A stretch of 45,537 nucleotides of DNA, from contig DDWD01000193.1 of NCBI GenBank assembly GCA_002345825.1, forward strand, positions 1 to 45,537. The letters are read 5' to 3'. A program made the translations under genes and the position numbers. Source of the DNA: Bacteroidales bacterium UBA2295 (GTDB lineage: Bacteria; Bacteroidota; Bacteroidia; Bacteroidales; Tenuifilaceae). Below the pieces are notes generated by a model that worked only from the letters and a program-made list of their open reading frames with translations, was not told where the DNA came from and ran no database searches. Of the stretch, positions 1-7,623 are shown one piece after another; the first letter of the stretch is position 1, and every line of letters begins with the position of its first letter.

Positions 1-59
1 TCAAATTTATTTTGGACGGATGTGAAAACTGGTTGATTATATTCATAAACAAAAAATCT

Positions 60-3000
60 TTAGGCGAAAATTCTGCTCAACATTTTTTCGATGTATTTAA
101 TGGTTATGGGTTTAACAACAATGTCATCAAACAGGTCGTTGTGTTTTTCGGATTCGGCCAGGGCATAAGCCGTCTGTGCTACTATTGGTAGGTTTGGGTT
201 TTGCTTCTTAATAATTCTTGCAGCTGATACGCCATCCAGTACAGGCATTTTCATATCCATAAGTACCAAGTCAAAAGCAATGTTTTGGCACTGCTCTACA
301 GCAGTCTTACCGTTAGCCGCATGCACAACATCAAAACCATACGATTTTAATAGCTCTTCAAGGTACAAAAAGTTTAAAAACTCATCCTCAGCAATCAGGA
401 TGGTAAGCTTACGCGATTTCCAATTTGTATGCTTAGTTCCATCATCAATGTTCTTATTTGGTTTAACCGTTGGGTTAAAAGGTATGGTAAAATAAAAGGT
501 TGAGCCTTTCCCAAATTCAGATTCGACCCAGATGCTACCACCCATAAGCTCAACAAAACCTTTACATATGGACAGACCGAGACCTGTTCCACCGTAATCA
601 AAAGGAATATTTTCTTCTGCTTGAGTAAAACGATCAAAAATCACTTCGTATTTGCTTCTGTGGATTCCTATCCCGCTATCCTTAACAAAAAATTCTAGTT
701 CATCATCCTTTAGGTTGTAACCAAACTCTATCTCGCCCTCAGAGGTAAATTTAACAGCATTGGCGAGCAGATTGTTAAGAATTTGGATCAGTTTGGTATT
801 GTCGGTAAGCACATCCACCATATCATCAGGTTGGGTTTTTGTTGCTACTAACTTAACGTTCTTACCAATAACCTGTCGTTTGAAAACCTCCTCAGTTTCG
901 GATACTATTGTGTTGATGCATACTTTTTCTTCGTTAAGTTTTTCTTGGCCTGTATCGATAGACGAAATGGTTAGGATATCGGTTACAATGGAAAGGAGCT
1001 GAAACCCGCTTTTTACAATAATATCCGAATAGAATTTTCTTTTCTCATCAGTAATCATTGGCGAAGTAATCCTTTCGGAGAAACCAATAATTGAATTAAG
1101 CGGAGTGCGAATCTCATGTGACATATTTTGCAGAAAGGATGTTTTAAGCCGGTCGCTTTCTTCCGCTTTTTCTTTCGATTTTATCAATTCTATTTCATTC
1201 TGCTTAATTTCAGTAATATCTCGATTTACTCCTATCATCCGGATAGCTTCACCCTTAAAATTTCGGATTACTAGCCCATCGGCCTTAATGTATAGTTCTA
1301 TACCATCTGGGTGAAGCACTTTGAAAGATGTATTAAAATCCAGATTTCCCTTCAATGCTTCTTCGCATTCAAACAATGCTCTGTCCTTATCCTCGGGATG
1401 AATTCTGTTTGACCAAATATCTATAGTTTTATTTGATGAATCTTTTTCTAATCCATATAACTCGTACATCCTTTCATCCCAAATCATAACGTTCTCCTTT
1501 ACATTCCAGTCCCATATACCTAATTCAGCCGACTGGCATGCTAGTTTTAATCGCTGTTCACTTTCTTTCAGCGCTTGCTCTGCTTTTCTATACTCTGTAA
1601 CATCCTCATTGTTGGCCAGTACGCCAACAACTATATCATTCTCAACAATGGGTACAAAGTAGTAGTTTACAATTGCATTTTTGCCCCATTTGCTTGTGTA
1701 TTCAGTCTCTCCCGTTACTATTTTTCTAGTTTCTATACATTCCCTAAGTTTATCGGTATATCCAATATCAATGAGTGGTTGAAATTTAAAAACATTAATT
1801 TTCTTAGTTTTTTCCTTATCAGGAGACCCCAGTATCTTTAGCAGGGCATCGTTTACCTCCAGTATTTCACCATCAGTGTTTATATAAAACACACCCGATT
1901 GTAGATGCTGGACCAATGCTGAAAAGCGAGTCAAACTATTAGTGAGTTCAACTTCGGCTTTTTTTAACTTTGAAATATCTCTTACTCTAATAATCGTCCT
2001 TATTCGGTCTCCGGTTTCGTCGTAATCAGAGTTTAGGGAGTCCTCTACCCATAAATACTCCCCACTAGAAGTAATGACACGATAAGAATACGAATGCCGT
2101 TCTATTTGATTTTTATGCACATAGGCAAGATCATTGATAATTCGCTCCCTATCATCGGGATGAAGGAAAGAAAATATATCTTCAATTTTCATGCTTTTTA
2201 AATACTCACTTGAACGACCAAGTAACCTAGAGTATCCTGGTGATACATATTGAATGCAATTGTTTTCAATAAGAACAATACCGTCAGATATGTTTTCGGA
2301 AAGCAAACGGTAAAGTTTTTCATTCTCTTCGGCTAACTCTTTTGATTTTATTATCTCATCCTGAAGCAACTTCTGCTCAGTAATATCGGAAATTGTTGCT
2401 ATTGCAAATCGAATTTGATTGTACTTGTCAAGAACAACATTTGAATTTAGGGTTACCCAGATCGTGTTCCCATCTTTACGAATATATCTCTTCTCAATTG
2501 AGTAAGTGCTTATTTTATGTGTAAGAACTTGATTGATGTACCCATGTTCAATTAACAAATCATCTGGATGTGTTAATTGAGAGATATTCATTTCAAGCAG
2601 TTCCTTTTGAGCGTAGCCAGTTATTGTACAAAATTTATTATTTACCTTTGTAAGGTTTCCTTTGATGTCAACATGGGCAATTCCCACAGCCGCCTCTTCA
2701 AACGTTATGCGATATAATTCCTCATTCCTTAATAACAGATTCCTAGCTTCAATAAGGTCTTTTTCTGCCTTGTCACGTTCAGTGATATCGTGAATAATGG
2801 AAAACAATATTTGATTACCCTCATAATTGATCGGTGTTGAATGCACTTCCACGGTTCTGACATTTCCATTGGAAAGTTTGTGGGGAAAAACGAAATAGTT
2901 GCAGTTATTTTTTAAGGCCTTTAAACGCTCTTTTGCCACTTGCTCGGGGTTTAGCTGATTGATTTCATGAATGAACATTGAACGTAGCGTTAACATATCG

Positions 3001-4319
3001 TATCCATAAAATTCTATGGCCGATTTGTTTGCATCAATAACTTTACCTGTTTCTGGCTCAATTAATAGCATTGTTGCACTATGAAACTCAAACATATTCC
3101 TGAAACGCTTTTCTCTTTCTTCGATACTTTCTTTGGCTTTGATAATCTCTAGTTCTGCCTTCTTACGTTCTGTTATCTCGTGGTAATTTCCCAGAATACC
3201 CTGTATATCCTTGTCGTGAATAAGATTTATCAGCGTAATCTCTATCCAAACATATTTACCGTCTTTGCGCATGTATTGCAATTCTAAAGTTCCGCTAGAA
3301 TTGGGCTTTGATGCGATGGTATCTAAAAATAATTTTGCAGCTTCCAAATCGTTAGGGTGAACATTTTCCCATGTACTTTTCCCAACAAGTTCTTCGGGTT
3401 TCCAACCGAACAGCTTGGTAATATTTGGACTTTTATACTGGTTTATTGCATTTTGGTCAATAATTACAATCACATCGCCAATACTTGAAACCATGGTGTT
3501 TTTTATTGCTTCGCTCTTGCTCAAGGCTTCCTCTGCCCGTTTGCGTTCGGTGATATCCCTTGTGTTAAAGAGAATTTCCTTTGGCTCACCCGTTTCGTCA
3601 TAGATAAACGTTCCAAAGGTTTCGAACCATAAATAGGAACCGTTGGCTGTGCGATATCTATATCTGGCTTCTGCTTTGGGCTTTTTGTTGGTTAGAAAAT
3701 CAACAAATCCTTCCTGAACATCAGGCAAATCATCGGGATGCACAAAGTCCATAACATTTTTCCCTAAGAAGAACTCATTATCATAGCCTAATATTTGGTG
3801 CGATGTACCTGCAAATTTATAGTTCCCCTCTAGGTCGGTAAGCGATACTAGATCGAGCATGTTATCGGAAACAATCTGCAGCCTATTTCTTGCTTCCATT
3901 AGCGCTTCCTTCTCATTAGCCAGTTCGGCTGTTCTTATATGGACCAAATGATCTAGATGCTCTTTCTGGTTTTTCAATAACTGTTCCTGTTCTAGTTTTT
4001 CGAGAAGTAGGGCTAACATTTGTACAGCATTCTGCAACAGCTGCAATTCTTCATTTGTAATTGATCCGCTCACGGTAAGTTTTATGTAGCCATACAGCTT
4101 TGTTTTAGTGCAAACCTTTAGGGCATTGCTGTCACTATCAATTACACCATCGCACCAGCTAAAAGTTTGAGGATTAAAAATGGCGTTAAGGCTCTCAACA
4201 AAAACCTTGGTAACTAAAACCTTGCTTTTGAATTGCGAGAGATTAACGGATAGCAAGAACAGCTCATGAGCGTAATTGGACATTTTACTAGGCTTATGTA
4301 TATAGGAATTGTGGCGCAT
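60..4319 (-). CDS. Seven-PAS hybrid histidine kinase with C-terminal receiver
   Basis: A 1419-residue cytoplasmic sensor kinase with no membrane segment. Residues 1-115 look like a short GAF-like region followed by a coiled coil. Seven PAS/PAC units then run from about 150 to 1045, most closing with a DITE/DITER-type linker. HisKA carries the MSHEIRTPLNS motif with His1068; HATPase_c has the NNLLANAVKFT N box and the GGTGLGLS G box. A CheY-like receiver follows, with phospho-acceptor Asp1355 (LVLMDMKMP) and Lys1403. The receiver implies either a phosphorelay to a separate HPt protein or autoregulation; no HPt gene is in the window. The first 26 nt overlap the end of the MEDS gene, which suggests translational coupling. 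An in-frame ATG at 4283 (Met13) would remove the overlap, so the exact start is open. The ligand cannot be told from sequence; so many PAS units suggests several inputs. Confidence 0.93.
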   Translation of the reverse strand: MRHNSYIHKPSKMSNYAHELFLLSVNLSQFKSKVLVTKVFVESLNAIFNPQTFSWCDGVIDSDSNALKVCTKTKLYGYIKLTVSGSITNEELQLLQNAVQMLALLLEKLEQEQLLKNQKEHLDHLVHIRTAELANEKEALMEARNRLQIVSDNMLDLVSLTDLEGNYKFAGTSHQILGYDNEFFLGKNVMDFVHPDDLPDVQEGFVDFLTNKKPKAEARYRYRTANGSYLWFETFGTFIYDETGEPKEILFNTRDITERKRAEEALSKSEAIKNTMVSSIGDVIVIIDQNAINQYKSPNITKLFGWKPEELVGKSTWENVHPNDLEAAKLFLDTIASKPNSSGTLELQYMRKDGKYVWIEITLINLIHDKDIQGILGNYHEITERKKAELEIIKAKESIEEREKRFRNMFEFHSATMLLIEPETGKVIDANKSAIEFYGYDMLTLRSMFIHEINQLNPEQVAKERLKALKNNCNYFVFPHKLSNGNVRTVEVHSTPINYEGNQILFSIIHDITERDKAEKDLIEARNLLLRNEELYRITFEEAAVGIAHVDIKGNLTKVNNKFCTITGYAQKELLEMNISQLTHPDDLLIEHGYINQVLTHKISTYSIEKRYIRKDGNTIWVTLNSNVVLDKYNQIRFAIATISDITEQKLLQDEIIKSKELAEENEKLYRLLSENISDGIVLIENNCIQYVSPGYSRLLGRSSEYLKSMKIEDIFSFLHPDDRERIINDLAYVHKNQIERHSYSYRVITSSGEYLWVEDSLNSDYDETGDRIRTIIRVRDISKLKKAEVELTNSLTRFSALVQHLQSGVFYINTDGEILEVNDALLKILGSPDKEKTKKINVFKFQPLIDIGYTDKLRECIETRKIVTGETEYTSKWGKNAIVNYYFVPIVENDIVVGVLANNEDVTEYRKAEQALKESEQRLKLACQSAELGIWDWNVKENVMIWDERMYELYGLEKDSSNKTIDIWSNRIHPEDKDRALFECEEALKGNLDFNTSFKVLHPDGIELYIKADGLVIRNFKGEAIRMIGVNRDITEIKQNEIELIKSKEKAEESDRLKTSFLQNMSHEIRTPLNSIIGFSERITSPMITDEKRKFYSDIIVKSGFQLLSIVTDILTISSIDTGQEKLNEEKVCINTIVSETEEVFKRQVIGKNVKLVATKTQPDDMVDVLTDNTKLIQILNNLLANAVKFTSEGEIEFGYNLKDDELEFFVKDSGIGIHRSKYEVIFDRFTQAEENIPFDYGGTGLGLSICKGFVELMGGSIWVESEFGKGSTFYFTIPFNPTVKPNKNIDDGTKHTNWKSRKLTILIAEDEFLNFLYLEELLKSYGFDVVHAANGKTAVEQCQNIAFDLVLMDMKMPVLDGVSAARIIKKQNPNLPIVAQTAYALAESEKHNDLFDDIVVKPITIKYIEKMLSRIFA

Positions 4320-4944
4320 TTTCGGCCAACCACTTGTCGGGGTGAACGTAATATGGGTTTTGGGTTATTACACCTCCACTAATAGCGTAGGGATGGGTTT
4401 TTAGAACGTTCATTATTATTGCGCCCGAAAACTTATTCACGTTATACAGGCAGATGCTTATCCATGGTTTACCTGGAATAAAGTAGTTCAACCGCGATTC
4501 GTAGGCCATAAGATGCTCAACACCCGGAATGGCTTCCAATGCCCAAGCCATTTCGGCCGTAGCTCTTACGTTTCGTTGGCCGTTTTTTTGCGATTCTACA
4601 AAAAACTGATTTAGTCCCTTGTCCATTTCTATTGGTGAGAAAACCCCATTGGGATAGTAGAGCTCTTTGGCATCTTGAATTTGGAAATGCTCTGGATTGT
4701 CAAGATGACACTGGCACTTATGGAATTTTTTTGAGTACTTTTCCTTAAACTCTTCGGGTGTTTGCTCAACGGGGCAATAGAGTTGTAGGTCGCCTGCCAT
4801 ATCGCCCTGGCCAAGAAATCCGAGAACTATCTCATCGAGCTCGTCGTCGGTTTCATATAATCCGCAAATATGAACACCCCAGTTACAGGTATAGTCTCCA
4901 AAACCTAACTTAAGTTCTGGCTGGTCTGATGTTTTGATGTGCAT
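4294..4944 (-). CDS. MEDS-domain (DcmR-type sensory) protein
   Basis: A 216-residue soluble protein recognised as an MEDS domain (methanogen/methylotroph, DcmR sensory domain). The HICGLYETDDEL segment near residue 26 is the typical MEDS opening: a His then a stretch in which the response to incoming ligand is described. The middle (DAKELYYPNGVFSP) and the WALEAIPGVEHLMAYESRLN segment also fit the family. MEDS domains are usually fused to histidine kinases or DNA-binding domains and were proposed to sense hydrocarbon derivatives; DcmR controls dichloromethane dehalogenase. Here the domain stands alone and overlaps the start of the seven-PAS kinase, so it probably acts as the detached input module of that kinase (inference). 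It lies 19 bp downstream of a kinase-ATPase fragment. The ligand is unknown. Confidence 0.8.
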   Translation of the reverse strand: MHIKTSDQPELKLGFGDYTCNWGVHICGLYETDDELDEIVLGFLGQGDMAGDLQLYCPVEQTPEEFKEKYSKKFHKCQCHLDNPEHFQIQDAKELYYPNGVFSPIEMDKGLNQFFVESQKNGQRNVRATAEMAWALEAIPGVEHLMAYESRLNYFIPGKPWISICLYNVNKFSGAIIMNVLKTHPYAISGGVITQNPYYVHPDKWLAENAPQFLYT

Positions 4945-4963
4945 ATTTTATACTTAAAGCTGG

Positions 4964-5302
4964 TTAAACATTATCATTCTCTAAAGATAACAAAAACTTA
5001 AATACACTCCCCTTGCCAACCTCACTCTCTGCCCAAATTTTGCCGCCATGCTTTTCAACAAACTCTTTGCTGAGTTTAAGTCCAAAACCAGTGCCCAGCT
5101 CATTGTTAGTTCCAGATGTGGTTATCTTCTTACTTAGCTTAAATATTGAGTCGATAACCGATTGCTCCACACCCACACCATTATCGGATACCGAAACGAT
5201 TAACTTGTCACCTTTGATGGTAGATTCAATGTTAATATGTCCTCCATTACTTGTAAACTTAATGGCGTTAACCACAAGGTTTCTGAGTATTACGCTTAGC
5301 AT
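4964..5302 (-). pseudogene. 5'-truncated histidine kinase: HATPase_c domain only
   Basis: A 112-residue reading frame covering only the ATPase domain of a HisKA-type kinase: N box (RNLVVNAIKFTS), D box (VSDNGVGV), G box (GTGFGLKLSKEFV) and the closing GKIWAESEVGKGS motif. The phosphorylatable His domain and any sensor are missing. Homology appears to continue in frame upstream of the ATG for about 15 codons (HIDNN just before the Met resembles the usual lead-in to the N box) and ends at a TGA near 5350. That suggests the gene lost its 5' part, rather than that this is a deliberately small protein. It could still be expressed from the ATG at 5302 as a free ATPase domain. It sits directly upstream of the MEDS gene, so it may be the leftover of an older sensor kinase at this locus. 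Confidence 0.7.
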
Positions 5303-5520
5303 ATTATTGTCGATATGCAGAAAAACAATATTTAAGTGGGAATGTCAAGAGAAATTCATACTGTTTACTCTTTCAAAAGATTCAATAATAAGCGACTTAA
5401 AATATGTTTGGGGGGATGAGAAGGGAGTTTGCCCCAATTATTTGGCAACAATGGGTCTAACATTACAGCAAAAGTGTTGTTACAAAACATCTAAACCCTT
5501 ACTATCAAGGAGTAAATTAC

Positions 5521-5565
5521 AAAGCAAAACATCCATACATAACAGCTATGAGGATGTTTTGCTTT
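5521..5565 (-). terminator. Hairpin with 14-bp perfect stem, likely terminator
   Basis: Arms 5521-5534 and 5552-5565 are perfect reverse complements (AAAGCAAAACATCC and its complement) around a 17-nt loop. The hairpin lies 35 bp past the stop of the lipoprotein gene on the minus strand. The distal arm ends in TTTGCTTT and continues GTAATTT, a modest U-rich tail. It would separate the lipoprotein transcript from the kinase fragment, MEDS and hybrid kinase genes. Confidence 0.6.
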
Positions 5566-5599
5566 AATACGTTATGGATTGGAGTTAGGCTACACTTAC

Positions 5600-6211
5600 C
5601 TAATGCTCTGTTTCCCCCTGAAATGGCAGATGAGATCCGTGCATAATTATCTTCAAATCTCCATTCTCATCCTTAGTGTATGCAAAGGTGTACTCCACCT
5701 TAACCTCATCGCCGCCTTTGGCGGGGGTAAAGTAGTAGTTCCCCATAGCTATGGCCATATTGCCAATAATTTTTATGCCAACGCTTTCCCACCTAACTGC
5801 GCTCCAGGGCTTAATGGCGAAACCATGATCCTCGTTATAGGCAGGGTTACCACCAACAAAGTAGGACAAAGCCCCCTCCTTGGCAGTTCTGAACTGGATT
5901 TCTGAGGCGAGTGTTGGTTTAAATAGCACAGACCCAAGGTCGTATCCATAAAGTTTGTCGATATGATTAAGGGCAGCTTGCTTATAATCACCACCCTCAT
6001 CGTAAATCTTTCCAATTTCAACGATACCATTACCCCAAACTTTTTGTGCTTTTAGTACCTCTTGTTCCGTTATTTTTGTCTTTTCAACATGCTCCTGCTT
6101 AGCAGAAACATTATCCTGTGCAACCTGGTTACAGGAAGTGGAATACAATGCTACTCCTGTGAGTAGGAGGGCCAAGCATAAGTTCTTGAATCTAATTCTT
6201 TTTGTTTTCAT
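5600..6211 (-). CDS. Lipoprotein with NTF2/SnoaL-like domain
   Basis: A 203-residue protein with a basic N terminus, a hydrophobic segment (about 10-23) and a lipobox-like STSC with Cys27, so probably a lipoprotein. The mature part (about 50-200) resembles the NTF2-like/SnoaL superfamily: an opening helix (KAQKVWGNGIVEIGK), a conserved YGYDLGSVLFKPT segment, then strands including YFVGGN, AMGNYYFT and VEYTFAYTKDENG, ending with HGSHLP. From memory, close relatives are often labelled phosphoribosyl-AMP cyclohydrolase, but no cyclohydrolase zinc motif is visible, so that label should not be copied. Function is unknown; the fold commonly binds small ligands. It follows the receiver gene by 68 bp on the same strand. 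Confidence 0.75.
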   Translation of the reverse strand: MKTKRIRFKNLCLALLLTGVALYSTSCNQVAQDNVSAKQEHVEKTKITEQEVLKAQKVWGNGIVEIGKIYDEGGDYKQAALNHIDKLYGYDLGSVLFKPTLASEIQFRTAKEGALSYFVGGNPAYNEDHGFAIKPWSAVRWESVGIKIIGNMAIAMGNYYFTPAKGGDEVKVEYTFAYTKDENGDLKIIMHGSHLPFQGETEH

Positions 6212-6279
6212 GGTAACTGATTTAGTTTAATGGTTTAAAAAAACAGCCAAAGAGGTAAGGTCTTAAGCAGATAGTTAAG

Positions 6280-6687
6280 TTATGCAATTTCTGTATTACT
6301 CATCAACTTATTAACCCCTAAAATTAGCGAATTAACCTCAAAAGGTTTGGAGAACACAATGCTAGCCCCTAACTCCTTGGCCATAATTAGATAATCGCGT
6401 GAGTCAAAATAACCACCACCCGAGATGGCAATCAGTTTGGTGGTGGAATAGTTTGCCCTTACCCACATAATAACCTCAAGTCCATCCTCTTGTGGCATTA
6501 CAATATCGGTAATAATGAGATCATAGGGGAGGTTATTCTGTAGACGTATTCCCTCCCTTCCATCGCCTGCTACATCAACCTTAAAATCTTCGTTTTCAAG
6601 CACCTCCTTTATCGAGAAAGCCAACTCATGATCATCATCAATAACCAGAATTCTCTTAGGTGTCGTATTGCTTATTTTGTCAAACAT
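6280..6687 (-). CDS. Single-domain response regulator (CheY-like receiver)
   Basis: A 135-residue stand-alone receiver. The acidic pocket is Asp17-Asp19 (VIDDD), the phospho-acceptor Asp61 (IITDIVMP), the Ser/Thr position Ser89 (AISGGG) and the conserved Lys114 (FSKPF). There is no output domain, so it must act by binding a partner, as CheY-type proteins do at the flagellar motor or in a phosphorelay. It lies 57 bp after cheW on the same strand, which supports a chemosensory role. The GGGYFD insertion after the Ser is common in this subtype of receivers linked to sensor kinases, so calling it CheY proper would go beyond the evidence. Confidence 0.88.
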   Translation of the reverse strand: MFDKISNTTPKRILVIDDDHELAFSIKEVLENEDFKVDVAGDGREGIRLQNNLPYDLIITDIVMPQEDGLEVIMWVRANYSTTKLIAISGGGYFDSRDYLIMAKELGASIVFSKPFEVNSLILGVNKLMSNTEIA

Positions 6688-6744
6688 ATTATTGCCCTCG
6701 CTTTACATTAATAAAGATTGATAACCGAAAAGCAACACTTGCAA

Positions 6745-7266
6745 CTAACCAACCTTTTCCATCTCATCAATATTCTTTGTTTCAGAAGCGCTTTCAACCA
6801 ATGTCGACAGGTCGTCAGATGAAAAGATCGCGTCCATATCAAGAATCATCACAAAATTCTCGTTTATATTTGCAACTCCCTTGATAAACTCGCTACGATA
6901 CTTACTACCTATGCTAGGCGCTGGCATTATATGCTCTTTTTCAATTTCTAGCACTGCCTGCACTCCATCTACTAGTGCCCCAACCTGGAGGGACTCACCA
7001 TCAATTAAGATATCGAGAACAATGATGCAGGTGTTACTAGTGTATTCCGTTGGGCTCATACCAAACTTTATTCGGGTATCGATTACCGGCAGAACGGTAC
7101 CCCTAAGATTTATTACCCCTTTCATGTACTCGGGGGATTTGGGCACAACCGTTATATTAGTCATTTCCAATATATTTAGCACCTTACTGGCATGTGCCGC
7201 AAACTCCTCATTGCCCAGTTTAAACGACAGGTAGGAGTTTATTTTTGTCTTTTTCTCTTCGCTCAT
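6745..7266 (-). CDS. cheW: Chemotaxis coupling protein CheW
   Basis: A 173-residue CheW-domain protein that links chemoreceptors to the kinase CheA in the cytoplasmic array. The domain covers about residues 9-150: YLSFKLGNEEFAAHASKVLNILEM at the start, the hallmark VINLRGTVLPVIDTRIKF around residue 52, and a closing segment with GVANINENFVMILDMD. Its length is slightly over the usual 150-160 residues because of an acidic tail after residue 150. It follows a chemoreceptor gene on the same strand, with a hairpin between them, so it may have its own promoter. No cheA, cheR or cheB is in the window, so the kinase and adaptation enzymes must be encoded elsewhere. Confidence 0.95.
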   Translation of the reverse strand: MSEEKKTKINSYLSFKLGNEEFAAHASKVLNILEMTNITVVPKSPEYMKGVINLRGTVLPVIDTRIKFGMSPTEYTSNTCIIVLDILIDGESLQVGALVDGVQAVLEIEKEHIMPAPSIGSKYRSEFIKGVANINENFVMILDMDAIFSSDDLSTLVESASETKNIDEMEKVG

Positions 7267-7581
7267 AGCTAGTTTATTTTAGCAAAAATTCAACTTAATT
7301 ACGTTCATTACCTTATTTATTATAGATACCTCGGAAGAACTTGCATGGCCTATACTACTATCTATACTCGTTAAAGTGCCCATAGGAAAAAGTACTTTCG
7401 CCTAGATGGCGTTTTTAAAGAATTAAATAGAGCCTGCACTAGAACTTCATTTGGCAATTTTGCTGGTTGAACCAAACTTCTGTTGGCGCTTTCCCGAGAC
7501 GTGACCAAATAAACTATTTGGCAAATTGTTGTCCGATTATTGCAAGTGGGGGTAAAAAGGTTAACATAATGTTTGAATAAA
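7267..7581. other. Intergenic region upstream of cheW
   Basis: About 315 bp with no convincing gene. A 76-codon open frame on the minus strand at 7371-7601 runs into the terminator hairpin and has no recognisable content. The stretch must carry the cheW promoter if the hairpin at 7582-7610 terminates transcription from the receptor gene; no clear TAnnTTTG element was found. Confidence 0.5.
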
Positions 7582-7610
7582 TCCCTAAGGGCTTTTAACA
7601 CCCTTAGGGA
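7582..7610 (-). terminator. Terminator hairpin after the chemoreceptor gene
   Basis: A 10-bp perfect stem (TCCCTAAGGG at 7582-7591 with CCCTTAGGGA at 7601-7610) and a 9-nt loop, 13 bp past the stop of the chemoreceptor gene. On the minus strand the stem is followed by TTTATTC, a weak U-tract. It probably reduces readthrough into cheW. Confidence 0.65.
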
Positions 7611-7623
7611 AATGATTTGTTAT

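Noticed and set aside
5013..5567. 184-codon open frame on the plus strand
   Set aside because: It is the mirror of the kinase-fragment ATPase domain and runs across a hairpin; composition (Ser/Leu/Pro-rich) is that of an antisense frame.
5600..6211. Phosphoribosyl-AMP cyclohydrolase as name for the lipoprotein
   Set aside because: Relatives often carry this label, but the protein has a lipoprotein signal and no cyclohydrolase metal motif.
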